Positions 35,302 to 46,939 of a stretch of DNA of 64,000 bases are shown piece after piece (the first letter of the stretch is position 1; every line of letters begins with the position of its first letter). The stretch is from Lantana camara (Eukaryota > Streptophyta > Magnoliopsida > Lamiales > Verbenaceae), in the NCBI GenBank assembly GCA_037501455.1, contig CM074858.1:101838001-101902000 (forward strand). The letters run 5' to 3'. Below the pieces are notes generated by a model. It was given only the letters and a program-made list of their open reading frames with translations. It searched no databases and was not told where the DNA came from. The translations under genes were made by a program, and so were the position numbers.

Positions 35302-36453
35302 GAATCAGAAAGCAGCGGAATTTAAAAAAATTTCCAAACAAAAGGACCTTGGACTCGCAATCGTGTAACCAAATTCGTAGAGATAGAAAACTTACTTTTC
35401 TTTTATTCTTTCTTGAAGCGTTTCAAGCCACCCAAGAACGCTCTTCTCGCGGCTTGATCCCCTCTCCTTGGTAAAGCTCGAATCTTCAAACTTGTAACTT
35501 GAAGTCTCTAGAGAAAGTCCACCAACTTGATCTTAATCTAACTAGTAAGGATGCTAGTTCTCTAGTTAGTGTTTAGGCTTAACCTAGGGTTTTATTTAAT
35601 CTTGGAGAAAGGAAGGTGTTCAACACATGAACCAAAAGAATTGCCAATTAGCTCCTAGAGGAGCTCGAGCTCCCCTATTTATAGAGAGAGGGTGCTGAAA
35701 TTCCTAGTCCTTAATGGGCTAGGATTTTGGTCTCTCTCTCTCCTATTACTTGATCATCAAGTAATTTTGACTTTGACTTTGAATTCTAATTCAAATCAAC
35801 TTTCAAGAGAGCTAAAATATCCAAACTATTTTTGGATAATTTTATCCTTTATTTATTTATTTTATCTAATTAATTAATTCATAATTAATTAACTAGATTA
35901 TTTTTCTCCAAAATTAGACTTTCTTTTTAATTCAAAATTAAACCAAAGTCTATTAAATAATTAACACATTTAATTATTCAATATATATATACAATATATA
36001 TATTCACACGTGTGGGACACGTGTCACAAGGACATGTGTCACTCACGTGACCCACACGTGTGGTTTCACACGTATGGAACCCTCTTGGCCCGATTAACTC
36101 GTTTAATCATTTTTAAGCCTCAACTCATGTAACCAAGTTGTTGTGTGTAACCCTCTAGGTTCTCAATTCAATTAGCAGTGACCCTAATTAATTAATTCAC
36201 TAATTAATTAATCAGTCCTCCTACTTACTATCTCTCAACCAAGATCTAGGGTAAGGGAATAATCAGAACCCTAATAATCCGGTCTTAAAGCTAAGTGCAT
36301 TTCGTATCCATTTGATCTCAATCCAAGAAATGCTTTTCTTGATGTCTTGATCTACTGCCTTGGCCAAGGACTCCATATGGCATATGAATGACTTACACAA
36401 TAAGAGATCACCTTGCAAATGCAAGTGTAGGTCCTTTCTTGATTCTCATTCAC
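35302..36453 (-). repeat. E2 right LTR (5' LTR), both ends missing
   Basis: Starts at GAATCAGAAAGCAGCGG, lacking the terminal TGTTGGAAAACAC. It lacks about 120 bp near 36216 relative to the left LTR and stops after GATTCTCATTCAC. The last two bases are shared with the inverted E3 sequence that follows. Confidence 0.8.
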
Positions 36454-37352
36454 CTAGAGGGTCACACACAACAACTTGATTACATGAGTTCAGGCTTTAA
36501 AATGATTAAACGAGCTAATTGGGCCAATGGGGTTCCACACGTGTGAACCACACGTGTGGCTCACGTGAGTGACACGTGTCCTTGGGACACGTGTCTCACA
36601 CGTGTGAAAATATATGTGTATATTTATTTATGTATTAAATAATTAATATGATTAATTATTTAATAGACTTTGGTTTAATTTTTGAATTAAAAAGAAAGTC
36701 TTATTTTGGAGAAATTAATCTATTTAATTAATTATGAATTAATTAATTAGATAAATAAATAAGTTATTTATTTATTGATAAATAAATAAAGTATAATATT
36801 ATCCAAAAGGAGTTTGGATATTTTTAGCTCTCTTAAAAGTTGATTTGAATTAGAATTCAAAGTCAAAGTTTAGAATTACTTAATGATTAAGTAATAGGAG
36901 AGAGGGACCAAAACCCTAGCCCATAAAGACTAGGATTTTCGGCCACCCTTCCCAATTATATATAGGGGAGCTCGAGCGCCCCTTGAGGGTGATTGATGAT
37001 CTCTTTTTCGTTCATGTGTTGAACACCATCCTTTCTCCAAGATAAAATAAACCCTAGGTTAAGCCTAAACACTAACTAGAGAACTAGCATCCTTACTAGT
37101 TAGATTGTAGTCAAGTTGGTGGACTATCTCTAGAGAGCTTCAAGTTAGAAGTTTTGAAGATTCGAGCTTTACCAAGGAGAGGGGATCAAGCCGCAAGAAG
37201 AGCGTTCTTGGGTGGCTTGAAACGCTTCAACAAAGATTATAGAAAAGTAAGTTTCTAATCTCTACGAATTTGGATACATGATTGCGAGTCCAAGATCCTT
37301 TTGTTGGAAAATTTTTAAATTTTCGCTGCTTTCTGATTCCTATTTTCCAACA
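36454..37352 (+). repeat. E3: inverted Angela-like LTR, right part
   Basis: Reverse complement of about the first 870 bp of the E2 LTR, ending TTTTCCAACA at 37352 and followed by the GTGGA duplication. With 35302-36155 it forms a large inverted repeat separated by about 300 bp. It contains its own ACGTG cluster (36535-36610) and a TATA-like TATATATAGGGG near 36957. Confidence 0.8.
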
Positions 37353-37357
37353 GTGGA

Positions 37358-38627
37358 TCTTTCTTATTCCATGGGTGCTTGTCTCCAAAATGAAAATAAA
37401 ACCTCACTTCCTAAGTTCTACTCTCTTTACATAAAGTAATATGGTTCAATTTTAATATTGACCATAGACAAGTACACGGGGCATACCCCGGCCTAAAAAC
37501 AATAATAAGGAAAGCCACATAATAAACACATAACAGTACGCACATAGGTAAGGCTCCAACCCCAATTGAAAACGTGCAACTATGGGGCTCCGACCCCAAT
37601 TGAAATCATCCATGTGCAGAATTTAAAACCATACATAAGACTAACCTATGATCACCTAAACTAGCATGCTTCCGCTTGAATTTAAATTTACCAATTAAAT
37701 TTAAAATTCCCTTGACTTCAAGTTATAATTAACTTAAGTAATTTGAACATAGTTCATTATTCAATAATTTATTGAAAATCGAATCACCGGACCTAGACAA
37801 AACAATAATTAATTCAAAATTAAATTTTTGTCCAAAATATCATTCAAAGTGATATTTATTATTTTCTCGAAAAATTAGAACTTGACTTTAATTCACAAAA
37901 ATCCCAAATTTTATAATTATTTCAAATAAATAGTTTTATAAAATTAAAATTAAATTTTAAAATAAAATCAGATTTTACAAAATGGGATTTTAACGAAACC
38001 AAAAATACGACACTAAATCCGGGTTCCGGAACTCCCAAGCAAGGCGCGCGACACCTGCCCGCAAGTGCGCGCACGAGACGCGCGAGAGCAGGCAGCGCTC
38101 GCGTACACAACTCGCAAGGGCCTCCCGGGAGGCCCTAGCAATCTTCCGCACGGCTACACACAGGCCTGCGCGTAGGGCCGCCCGAGCCGCGCAGCAGCTG
38201 CTGCGCATGCGCTCGTTCCTCGCTGCTTAACTTGGAGAATAAGTTCCTCGCTGCTCGCTGGCGGTGCTAGGCGGGGTGGGCGAAACAAGGCGGACAGCGT
38301 GCCCGGCCGCTCTGCCCGCCCGTACAGCTGCACGCTAAGCCGCGCGGCGTGCAGTCCATTCCGGCCTTCGTTTCGTAATTTAAAAAATTCCAATTTTCGT
38401 TTCGAATTAAAACAGTTCAAATCAACCTGTGTTAGAACAGTTTAAAACCAGATTAATCAGGAAATAATTTTTGCAAAATTTTCAAGAAACAATTTTGATC
38501 TGGCAACTTCGTATTTCAAACAAAAACCATGAATACACAACATATACTCAAATTCAAGAATTTTCATCAAAATTCATAAAGCAGTAAAGATACAATACGA
38601 ACGTTGCAAGGTGGCTCTGATACCACT
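37358..38627 (-). other. E1 leader, part adjoining the 5' LTR, with primer-binding site
   Basis: Continues the E1 leader after E3 (TCTTTCTTATTCCATGGGTG matches E2 near 34740). A GC-rich island at 38030-38350 (GCGCGCGA, CCCGGGAGG) gives short open frames on the minus strand with no recognisable domain. The primer-binding site TGGTATCAGAGC is at 38614-38625 on the minus strand, 2 nt from the LTR. No gene seen. Confidence 0.7.
38614..38625 (-). other. E1 primer-binding site, initiator tRNA-Met type
   Basis: Minus strand TGGTATCAGAGC, 2 nt from the LTR end at 38628. Confidence 0.88.
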
Positions 38628-40658
38628 TGTTGGAAAACACGAAAGAGTTGAGCAGCGGAAGTTTAAAAATTTCCAAAAGTTTAATCATGGTCTTGCAATT
38701 TTCGTACTGTAACGTTGGGAATAACAAGAAACTCACTTTAATTGAAGCTTCCTTGTGATGTCAGTACCGCCTACTGAACACCCTTCAAGCGGAAAGTCCC
38801 TCGAACGGTCCTTCGATTTAGACTCCAAAGTAGAAGGCCTCCAAAGCTTATCCACACCAGTCCTAGAACACGATCAAGCAAGTGAGAATGCTAGCTCTAT
38901 AACTTGTGTTAATGGCTAGGGTTTTGCTTTGAAAACTTTTCTTTTAATTTTCTCAAAAACAGAACACTTCGTGAGTGTTGGTCTAAAGAATAAGAGAAGC
39001 ACCATCCCTTGTATTTATACAAGGTGGTTCGAAAATACCTAGGGTTCCCAAACCTAGTGGACTTTGTTTTCTTGCTCAATAATTAACTAATTTAATTATT
39101 TATTTAATTGGAGAAAATAAGTTCCCAACTTGTTCTCCAAGTCTTTCAAGAATAACCTTCTCTCTCCTACAATAGGAAGTTGGACCTTTCAATTTTCCTA
39201 AAGGTAAAAGTCAACATTCAATAAATCAATTAATTCCTAATTAATTTTTTATTGGGTTAAGTTTATTTGAGAATAGTCTTAACAATTAATTCAATAATTA
39301 ATTAAAAGACTAAAATTAATTAATTACAATTTAATTAATTAATTCTAGAAAAGAATTCACGTGTAATATAATTACACGTTAGAGCCACGCACCAGCCACG
39401 TGTACGTAACATGTGGCAGCCACGCAGGGATGCGTGACACGTAGTAGTCACATATCTTTGATACGTGGCAATGTCCACGTGTTCCAGCCCCGTTTTCGAT
39501 CAACTATTTTGATCTTTCGTTAATCATATTAACATCCTACCATAACCCTCGTGTCCTGGCATTTGTATGTGACCCTTTAGGTTCATTATTCGATTAGTAG
39601 TGACAACAATTAATTAATTCCCTAATTAATTAATCACTTCACAGATCACACTACCGTAATCTAGCAATGGGTGTGTGACCCCTAGCCGAATAACGAAATG
39701 AATCGAAGAACCTTTCTGTCAATGACAATCAGTGAAATACGATCCTCCTACAACTCCATCTCTCAATCAAGAACTAAGGCATGGGAATATTCTCAGAGCC
39801 CAAATATTCTTGATCTTTAAAGTTAAGTTCGTTTCATATCCATTTCGATCTCAATCCTAGAAAACCCCATTTTCTAGATGTCTTGATCTTTATCCACCTT
39901 GGCCAAGGGTTTAATATCTAATGGACTACGAACAACTCAATCAGTAAGAGATCATTCTTATTCTTATAACAAGTGTAGGTCCTTTATTGATTCTACTAAT
40001 TCTACATATGCCACTTGTGTAATCCCAACATAGGCCGTGGTTCAGGTTTTAGTATGGCGACACCCTTTTGAGCCTATATCAAAGATTACAGAGTTAGGTC
40101 ATATGAGACATTACAGAATCTCAAGTCTAAGGATTAATGAATCACGTCATTGACCTGTGAGATATTTCCTAATCTGGAAGTTTCAGGAAACTTCCTTTCC
40201 CATTTAGGAATGTTCTCACGCGGGATATCTCAGGGATGAAGTTCTTATAAGAATCACCCTCATGTATTATGAACGCATCATCGTATGCACTTATCACTCC
40301 ATGAAACTGAGTGATCCTTCAAAAGGACATAATCACACAAGCAAGTCTCAGCAGAGCCAAGGTCGACACTCTCAATGTCTATCGGACTTATCAACTTGGA
40401 GAAGTTTCTAATCCTCGCCTATGGAATTAAGGACTTATTTCATGTGTCGTTCCCATAACGACAAAGTCTTTAACAGCCTCATCGGATTAGGGGAGTTCAA
40501 TACATGAAAAACACAGTCAACCTAAACAGACATAAATAAACACATAAAGAAGTGATTGCCTATGAATAAAATCATCTCGTTTATTATTCAAAGACTGTTT
40601 CTGATTTCACAAGGAAATAGTAAAGCAAACATCTGCTTTAAGGGCATTATTCCTAACA
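38628..40658 (-). repeat. E1 right LTR (5' LTR on the minus strand)
   Basis: 2031-bp partner of 16969-19000, with a TATA box (39007-39019) and ACGTG cluster (39380-39485) in the same places. Scattered substitutions separate the two LTRs, so E1 is not the newest insertion. The TSD CAACC follows at 40659-40663. Confidence 0.9.
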
Positions 40659-40663
40659 CAACC

Positions 40664-42994
40664 ATCCAGCCACGGTGAGCAGAGGGTGCATGACTCCCTA
40701 GGCCCGGAACTCCTTCCTCCACCAATCTCCTAGTGGATTCAGGGGTCATCCCAACAGTGTGCAACTATGCAAGAGCTTACCGTCGGCTCGATGCCTCCCC
40801 AGCTTGCTAAATACACAAGTTTCAGGGCCCACAATCAATGTACAGTACAGTATCTCGCCAAAACAGGAACAGTCAGTAAATAACAATAACAAGAATAGTA
40901 GGTTCAGTTTCAATAAAGGTTTACTCGATAACATTCTTGAAAACAATATAGATATAAATATGATTTTAAGCCAAAACTTGTTCATGCAGGTTTTAGGGTT
41001 TAATAGATAACTAGAACGAAAACACCCTCACTTGACAAGCGACGGAACAAGACAGTGCGCAAGATAGTGCCTACTCGATCGGTGATCTCCGCCCTGGAGA
41101 AGAACTGGACAAGAAAGGAACAATGTGTACTCGTGAGAGGAGACTTGATATGATAACAAATAACACGCACGGCAATGCTCATGAAGTGATGTAACATGTA
41201 CTGAGATGATTGGATATACACTGAAAGTATAAAAGGCATGGAAATGTGGTGATCGTGTTCATGTAAGCAAATAGAACAATACCAACACCTTCACGACTAA
41301 ATAAATTAACAATAAAGTGGCACTTAACATGTATGAAATTGAATTAACACCTAATAGATGCAATTAAGTTCAATGAGGTCACGTATTCATGCCATTAAAA
41401 CATTTCAAACTCAATTCATATAAAGCACGGAGTCACATGATCAAGTTTGACCAATCAAGTACCAAAAAGTGTCCAATAATAACATAATTATCACTTAAGC
41501 AAGCATATACTTCATATAAGTGACATACGGGAGCCAAGGGGTTGAAAGGAATGCAAGAAGAGAGGTTTTGGCAAAGTATGACAAAAGTTGACAATTTTCG
41601 GAAACGCGCAAGGTGTGGTAAAACGGGAATATCTTGAGTTCTAGAAGTTAAAATGGAGTTTTGTTTATTGGATATGAAAGTATACACACAGACCTTTAAA
41701 ATGATATATGGCTCGAATCGTGGTTCAAAGCGAGGAGGAAATGGCGTAGGTCCGAAGTTGGTGGAATGCAGTTTCTAGGTAAAGTGGCGACACCAAATTA
41801 AAATGGTTATAACTCTCAAACTAGAAAATATATTGAGGTGATTCCAATTGGAGAATGCTCTAGACTTGATGTAGTTTCTAAGTTCAACTTTCAGGTCAAT
41901 CGGAGCACGTTTGAGGGGTAAACGGGCGTGTACAAAATGGCCTGAATGCAGACAGTCAGCCAACACAAACGGGTCTCATACGGCCGTGTGGTAAATGAAC
42001 TAAGGCCCCACACGGCCATTTGGAGAGCCGCTGGTCGAAAAAACTGGGGAAAAATAGGGCAAGGCTCGAAAAATGGCTCCCAAGCCATTCCCACTCCATA
42101 CCACAACAATTAAACACCTCAAAACTAGCAAATAACAGTCATATGATTCATATAAGTCATTTAGGCCACATTTAATCCAAGGAAACATACTTTGATCATA
42201 GAAATCACTCATGAAAACCCTTAGTATGGAAATATGATTTCATATAGTTAAACCTTCACGAAACAAAGTGATATGTGCAAGAATCCAACTCAAAATCATC
42301 ATACATATTACATACCAAGTCATGGAATTTCTTAAGAACTAAAACCCTAACAACAACTCATGATTCCTCAAAGAAATATGCATGATCTTGCCTTGAAAGT
42401 GGAAGAGATGAAGGGAAAAGGAGAAATGATGGTATGGGGCTTGATTCTTGGTGAAGATGGGAGAAAAATCTTAGTCTTGTTTCCTTGGGTTTGATTGAGA
42501 TGAAGAGAGGGAGGGATGAAAAGCTTGTGCTTTGTTTTGTATATGAAAGATGAAGAAGAAATGTAGGTATATGTGTATATATGTATTATACCGTGAATGA
42601 GGGAGAAAGAAATGAGAGAAATTACACAAAAGTCATTACGGAATTTAAATCAATGTAATCAAGTATTAAATTTTCGAAAGTTACAAATAAGTCCATCTCA
42701 ATTTATCAATTAGGTCCACGAGTTCTTCAAAGTTGAAATTAAGGACAATTAAACATGAACTTCACAATTACGAATAACCAAATACTTAAGCATATTCGGA
42801 AAGAATTAAATACACTACTCACGTAATTAAATTCACGAAGATTAGCGATTTAAATCATATAATTCACAAAAGATTACAGGTAGATAAATTAAATTGCGCA
42901 AATAAAATAACGAAAAGGAAATTAAGTAGCCCTAAATCTCAAAACTCACATGCGTGGCGCTCAGACCTGACTTATCTGGAAACGGGGGGTTACA
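40664..42994 (-). repeat. Giant solo LTR 'F', right part
   Basis: Continues F after E1 (CATCCAGCCACGGTGAGC...) and ends AAACGGGGGGTTACA at 42994. The stretch near 41025-41115 (CTTGACAAGCGACGGAACAA, GATCTCCGCCCTGGAGAAG) matches LTR A at 745-835, confirming the family link. A palindrome cluster on ACGGCCGTGTGG lies at 41920-42035. The flanking TAGGGATCG resumes MITE Y2. Short open frames are not supported as genes. Confidence 0.75.
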
Positions 42995-43062
42995 TAGGGA
43001 TCGTTTTGCTTATATTTGTAAACTTTAGGGATGATTTTGTAATATTGGTCATATATTCAATG
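42995..43062. mobile_element. Y-family MITE Y2, middle part
   Basis: TAGGGATCGTTTTGC through ATATTCAATG continues the Y consensus directly from 16094. It is broken at 43062 by element X. Confidence 0.7.
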
Positions 43063-43327
43063 GAAAAATACAAAATCAGGATTCCAACTGGCCCCAACTA
43101 GCAATTTCAGGACACTTCTTGCTCCAGCGACAAATATGTCCAATAACTCCAAAAATGTGTCAATTTAATGACAAATTCGTCGGAAATTGCCTAATCATCG
43201 TCGGAAATAAGTTGATGTGTCCAAGTTGATGATGTGGCATTACCACACCTTATCACATCATTTCCACATATTTTCTAAAATTTTTTAAAATCCACCTAAT
43301 ACACTTTAAATATTATGAAAAAATAAA

Positions 43328-43330
<3 letters not shown>

Positions 43331-43372
<42 letters not shown>

Positions 43373-43523
43373 ACTGAAATAATATATATGTAAGAACATA
43401 TTATGTATTTTACTATTAGTATTAATATACATTATTTATTTATAAAAATTTAACATATATGCATATATATAATCTATATAAATACTATATATACACATAT
43501 GCATATATAATGCTTTCATAATA

Positions 43524-43564
<41 letters not shown>

Positions 43565-43669
43565 CATATATTATATATGTAAACTGAAATATCTATATGT
43601 ATATATATATTTTTTATATACATATATAAATATATATAATTTTTTAGATTTCTTTTTGCCTTTTTTTAG
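43331..43669. repeat. AT-rich interior of X with (TA)n runs
   Basis: Perfect or near-perfect TA runs at about 43333-43365 and 43527-43557, with longer AT-rich flanks. No gene seen. Confidence 0.7.
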
Positions 43670-44045
43670 GGAGAATTACATTTGAGGACCCTGTATTTAG
43701 GCCTAATTACAACGTAGTCCATCATTATCGGGAAATTACATTTTAGTCCCTATAAATCTTGTTTGGTCTGAGTTCCCTTAACGGAATTTATAAAAGTACA
43801 CTTATACCCCTATCGGTTTTATGAGCGTTACATTGAATATATGACTAAAATTACAAAATCATCCCTAAAGTTTACAAAAATAACAAATCGATCCCTATAA
43901 TTATGAATTTAACAACAAATCAGGGGTATTTTTGGAATGACATAACGGAACCCTAGGGATCCCAAACGGTAAAACGTAATTTCTCGATAATGATGAAATG
44001 CGTGGTAATTAGGCCTAAATGCAGGGTAGTCAGATATAATTCTCC
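43670..44045. mobile_element. Y1: complete Y-family MITE inside X
   Basis: 376 bp. Left end GGAGAATTACATTTGAGG and right end (reversed) GGAGAATTATATCTGACT, followed on both sides by a block with TTTAGGCCTAATTAC, then AAATTAC. No coding capacity. It gives the full-length reference for Y0, Y2 and Y3. Confidence 0.7.
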
Positions 44046-44325
44046 ATTTTTTTTATAATATTTAAAGTGTATTAGGTGGATTTCAAAAAACAAAAAAAAA
44101 GAAAATATGTGGAAATGACGTGGCAAGGTGTGGTAATGCCACATCATCAACGTGGACACATCAACTGATTTCCGATAATGATTAGGCAATTTCCGGTGAA
44201 TTTGTATTAAATTGACACATTTTTTGAGTTAGTGGACACATTTGTCGCCAAAGCAAGAAGTGTCCCGAAATTGCTAGTTGGGGTCAGGTAGTATCCCGAT
44301 TTTTCATTTTTCTCTATATTCAATG

Positions 44326-44487
44326 TAACACTCACAAAACCGTCAGGGGCATAAGTGTACGTTTACAAATTGCATTAAGGGAACTCAGACCAAACAAGAT
44401 TCATAGGGACTAAAATATAATTTCCTAATAATGATAAATTTCGTTGTAATTAGACCTAAATGTAGGGTAGTCAGATGTAAATGACCC
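44326..44487. mobile_element. Y-family MITE Y2, right part
   Basis: TAACACTCACAAAACCGTC to CAGATGTAAATGACCC completes the Y element that starts at 15930. Joining 15930-16094, 42995-43062 and this segment gives about 395 bp, the Y3 length. Confidence 0.7.
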
Positions 44488-45355
44488 TATTTTTTAATTG
44501 ATATGTATTAGGTATACAATGCTCCGCTACGTTTAACCGTCAACCGTTGAAAAATCCCAGTCAGCCACAATCCTCAATATTTGTTGCTTAGATGTATTGT
44601 ACATTTCAGCAAAAATGGCCAGTTCCGGCAACTCTAGGACTAATGTTGCCAAAAAAATAAATCACGGGAACAGATCGTAAAATAGAAATCCAGCAGGACC
44701 AAAAGTCGAAAGGTGAAAAATTTTAGGACGAATTTTGCAATTTTATCGGTCTCTCTATGTATATTACCATGCATGTGATCCACAGTAAAACTATATCATA
44801 AATGATGATGCTATTGAACAAACATGTCCGGCATACTTCATTCTGTCTAGTTGATCTCGACTTTGTAATTGCTGTCGGGATGTGTCAGATATTATGTTTC
44901 TTTGGTTCTTTGTTTTGTTTTTAAGATGATATCGAATTTGTCATGACAATGACAATACATATGGAAGAAATTAAACTTTACCAATGCTTCAATAAGTGTT
45001 TTACTGTGTCCAATTAACTAGACCACATGACATGAGCATGAGATGCATGGAACAAATGGCTGAAGTGATATGATACTTGGAATGGTTTGGTATTTGATTA
45101 CAAATGGTCCGGTCCTCAGTACTCTTGAGCCTTTTTCTTGAGCATCATAGTGATAACGCTGTCATTGTTTATGTGGTGCTAATTTAGATGAGGATTGCAG
45201 CAGGGGCCCAGAATGTTGATGTACTTGGAGAGGATGATGATGAGTTTGAGGATTGTCAGCCTAGCCGCAGACCTGCAAGTTTATACGAGTCGAGTGCAAT
45301 CCATCAAATGTAATTTAAAATTGGACCTGAACCTAAATCACTATTGAAAAAAAGA
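44488..45355. other. Low-repeat interval with a possible terminal exon fragment
   Basis: No long frame. On the plus strand, AATTTAG followed by an open segment at 45187-45312 codes for 41 residues with an acidic stretch (GEDDDEFEDC) and then TAA. It could be a decayed 3' exon, because an acceptor-like pyrimidine/AG precedes it. I do not recognise the protein and saw no upstream exon. Confidence 0.25.
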
Positions 45356-45359
45356 AAGA

Positions 45360-45747
45360 AATGCTATTTTAATCTTACCGAGTGTAAAACGTGTCATTGT
45401 GTGTACCATTATTTTCATTTAACATTTTTTAGTTTCAAATTTTTTTAAAAAACATTACAATTTAAGCTCTAAGGTTATATATTTTTTAATTTTAACGAAC
45501 AACATAATTGCACCACACGTGCGCGGCTAATGGAACCCTCAACTTAAATTTAGGATGTAGCATACCACTTACAATAAAAGTGGGGGACTCCATTAACGGC
45601 TCAAGTGAGGAGCAAATGTCTTTTATATCCAAAAAGTTAATAGTGGGATTTAGACTGCAGCTTTTTTAAAAAATTGAGATTAAAAAATGATAATTAACGG
45701 TAATGGTACACATCATGCCACATTTTGCACCATTTTGGGACTAAATA
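45360..45747. mobile_element. Z: small MITE-like inverted-repeat element
   Basis: GTGTAAAACGTGTCATTGTG at about 45381 and its following GTACCATTA recur inverted at about 45690-45730 (TAATGGTACACATCATG, CCACATTTTGCACC). Arms are about 55 bp with several mismatches, in a span of about 390 bp. There is no coding frame. It directly abuts Y3. Confidence 0.5.
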
Positions 45748-45751
45748 ATGA

Positions 45752-46146
45752 AATAATTACATCTAACTGTCCTGTTAAAAGGCCTAATTACAACACAATC
45801 TATTTAAATCGAGAAATTACATTATAGTCCCTAATTTTTTAGGACCGTTTGTGGTCCCTAGGGTTCCGTTATGTCATTCCAAAAATACCATTGATATGTT
45901 ATTAAATTCATATTTTATAGGGATAGTTTTATTAATTTTTGTAAACGTTAGGGATGACTTTATAATTTTGATCATATATTCAATATAATACTACTCATAC
46001 GACCGCCAGGGGATAAGTGTACTTTTCGACCGTTAAGGAACTTTAGTCCAAACAAAATTTATAGGGATTAAAATGTAATTTTCCAATTTAGATGGATTGC
46101 ATTGTAATTAGGCCTTCTACCAGGGTAGTCAGATGCAAATGACCCA
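45752..46146. mobile_element. Y3: Y-family MITE
   Basis: About 390 bp with the Y landmarks AAGGCCTAATTACAAC, GGTCCCTAGGGTTCCG, CATATATTCAATAT and, inverted, CCTGGTAGAAGGCC. AAATAATTACATCT flanks both sides (about 45751-45764 and 46147-46160), partly overlapping the left terminus. Confidence 0.65.
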
Positions 46147-46939
46147 AAATAATTACATCTTTTCCCAAAAATGATATTTGTTGGTTCTAAACTTACACTT
46201 GAGTTATTTGGTACTTATGCACAGAATTTATGTTCTATATGTTTTCGGCTGGAGACGAGGGCCATCACAAAGGATCTCTAATGATGATGAAGATGTAATA
46301 CATAGCATAAACATGTGGATGAAGATGCTGATCTGTGATCAATATGCATGCCGAAAAGAGTGTATGGTTCAATCAGCCAAAAAGAAGAATTTTTTATTTA
46401 TTGTTTAGTTTTACTAATCATTTATCAAACCGTGCATTACGGTTTAAATTACATAAAAATTGAAAAAAAATAAAAGAAAAACGTTCAATTCCGATATTCG
46501 CAGAAAAACAGTTTTCAGAAAATGAAGATAGAAAATCCCTCTCTAAGTAATCCGAGAATTTCTCTCCGACAATGTTAGTAATAAAAGGGTGAACTTCGGT
46601 TTTTCTATCAAGAAGTAGCTTCCTAATGTGCATTGCGATGATTTACCACTTTCATTGAAAAGAATTAGATTTAAATTCAGTTTCTCGATTAACCTAATCT
46701 TATTGTTGATAATCCAAACCGAAAATTTAAACGTTAAAAACTAGAAATGTTCAGTTTAATTAGGTTCGGTTATCTTCGTTTTGATTATTATTTTATTTTT
46801 ATGAGTAACCCTAGGAACAGGAGAGGAAAAGTTTCCTCTACTTAATCCAAATTACACATGAATGGTAAGTTTATTCATGGCCTTGAATGTCATTCAAAAC
46901 AACTGTTAATCCATGCTAAGTGTATATTACATACAATTA
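46147..46939. other. Low-repeat interval with one unassigned 76-codon frame
   Basis: The plus-strand frame 46178-46408 contains WRRGPSQRISNDDEDV and IHSINMWMKMLICDQYACRK. I do not recognise it. It could be a captured or decayed exon like the one at 45187. The rest is AT-rich with nothing identifiable. Confidence 0.2.

Larger units (their letters stand above)
27868..36453 (-). mobile_element. E2: Angela/BARE-like Ty1-copia element, 5' LTR damaged
   Basis: Left LTR 27868-29789 (1922 bp) begins TGTTGGAAAACACG and ends CCTAACA. The purine tract AAGTGGGAGAT follows (minus strand 29790-29800), then a full-length gag-pol frame, leader, and a right LTR (about 35302-36453) missing both termini. The right LTR lacks its first about 16 bp and the primer-binding site, and stops at about 36453 where inverted E3 sequence begins. 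No matching TSD can therefore be found. It is the best-preserved coding copy in the window but has four in-frame stops. Confidence 0.85.
16969..40658 (-). mobile_element. E1: Angela/BARE-like Ty1-copia element with nested insertions
   Basis: LTRs at 16969-19000 (2032 bp) and 38628-40658 (2031 bp) flank the internal region, with a perfect 5-bp TSD. The primer-binding site (38614-38625) and purine tract (19001-19011) place it on the minus strand. The order gag, protease, RT, RNase H is Ty1/copia order once insertions S (20025-23496) and E3 (25958-37352) are discounted. Integrase is missing through an internal deletion. The minus-strand LTR start TGTTAGGAATAGTGCCC and the RT/RNase H sequence are Angela-like by recall; I could not run a phylogeny. 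The element is defective. Confidence 0.88.
43063..44314. mobile_element. X: MULE-like element with long terminal inverted repeats
   Basis: About 250-bp inverted repeats, 43063-43318 and 44051-44314 (shared: CAACTAGCAATTTC, CTTCTTGC, GATGATGTGGCATTACCACA, CACCTAATACACTTTAAA). The direct repeat TATATTCAATG flanks it at 43052-43062 and 44315-44325. Long TIRs with a 9-11 bp duplication are typical of Mutator-like elements. The ends read GAAAAAT and, reversed, GAGAAAAATG. There is no transposase frame; the interior is (TA)n-rich and holds MITE Y1, so it is non-autonomous. Confidence 0.72.

Noticed and set aside
38030..38420. Ala/Arg-rich minus-strand frames near the E1 primer-binding site
   Set aside because: They are caused by the GC-rich leader; E2 lacks the segment and no motif is present.
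43333..43560. (TA)n runs as a possible origin or matrix attachment site
   Set aside because: AT richness alone is no evidence; the runs lie in the non-coding interior of a MULE-like element.
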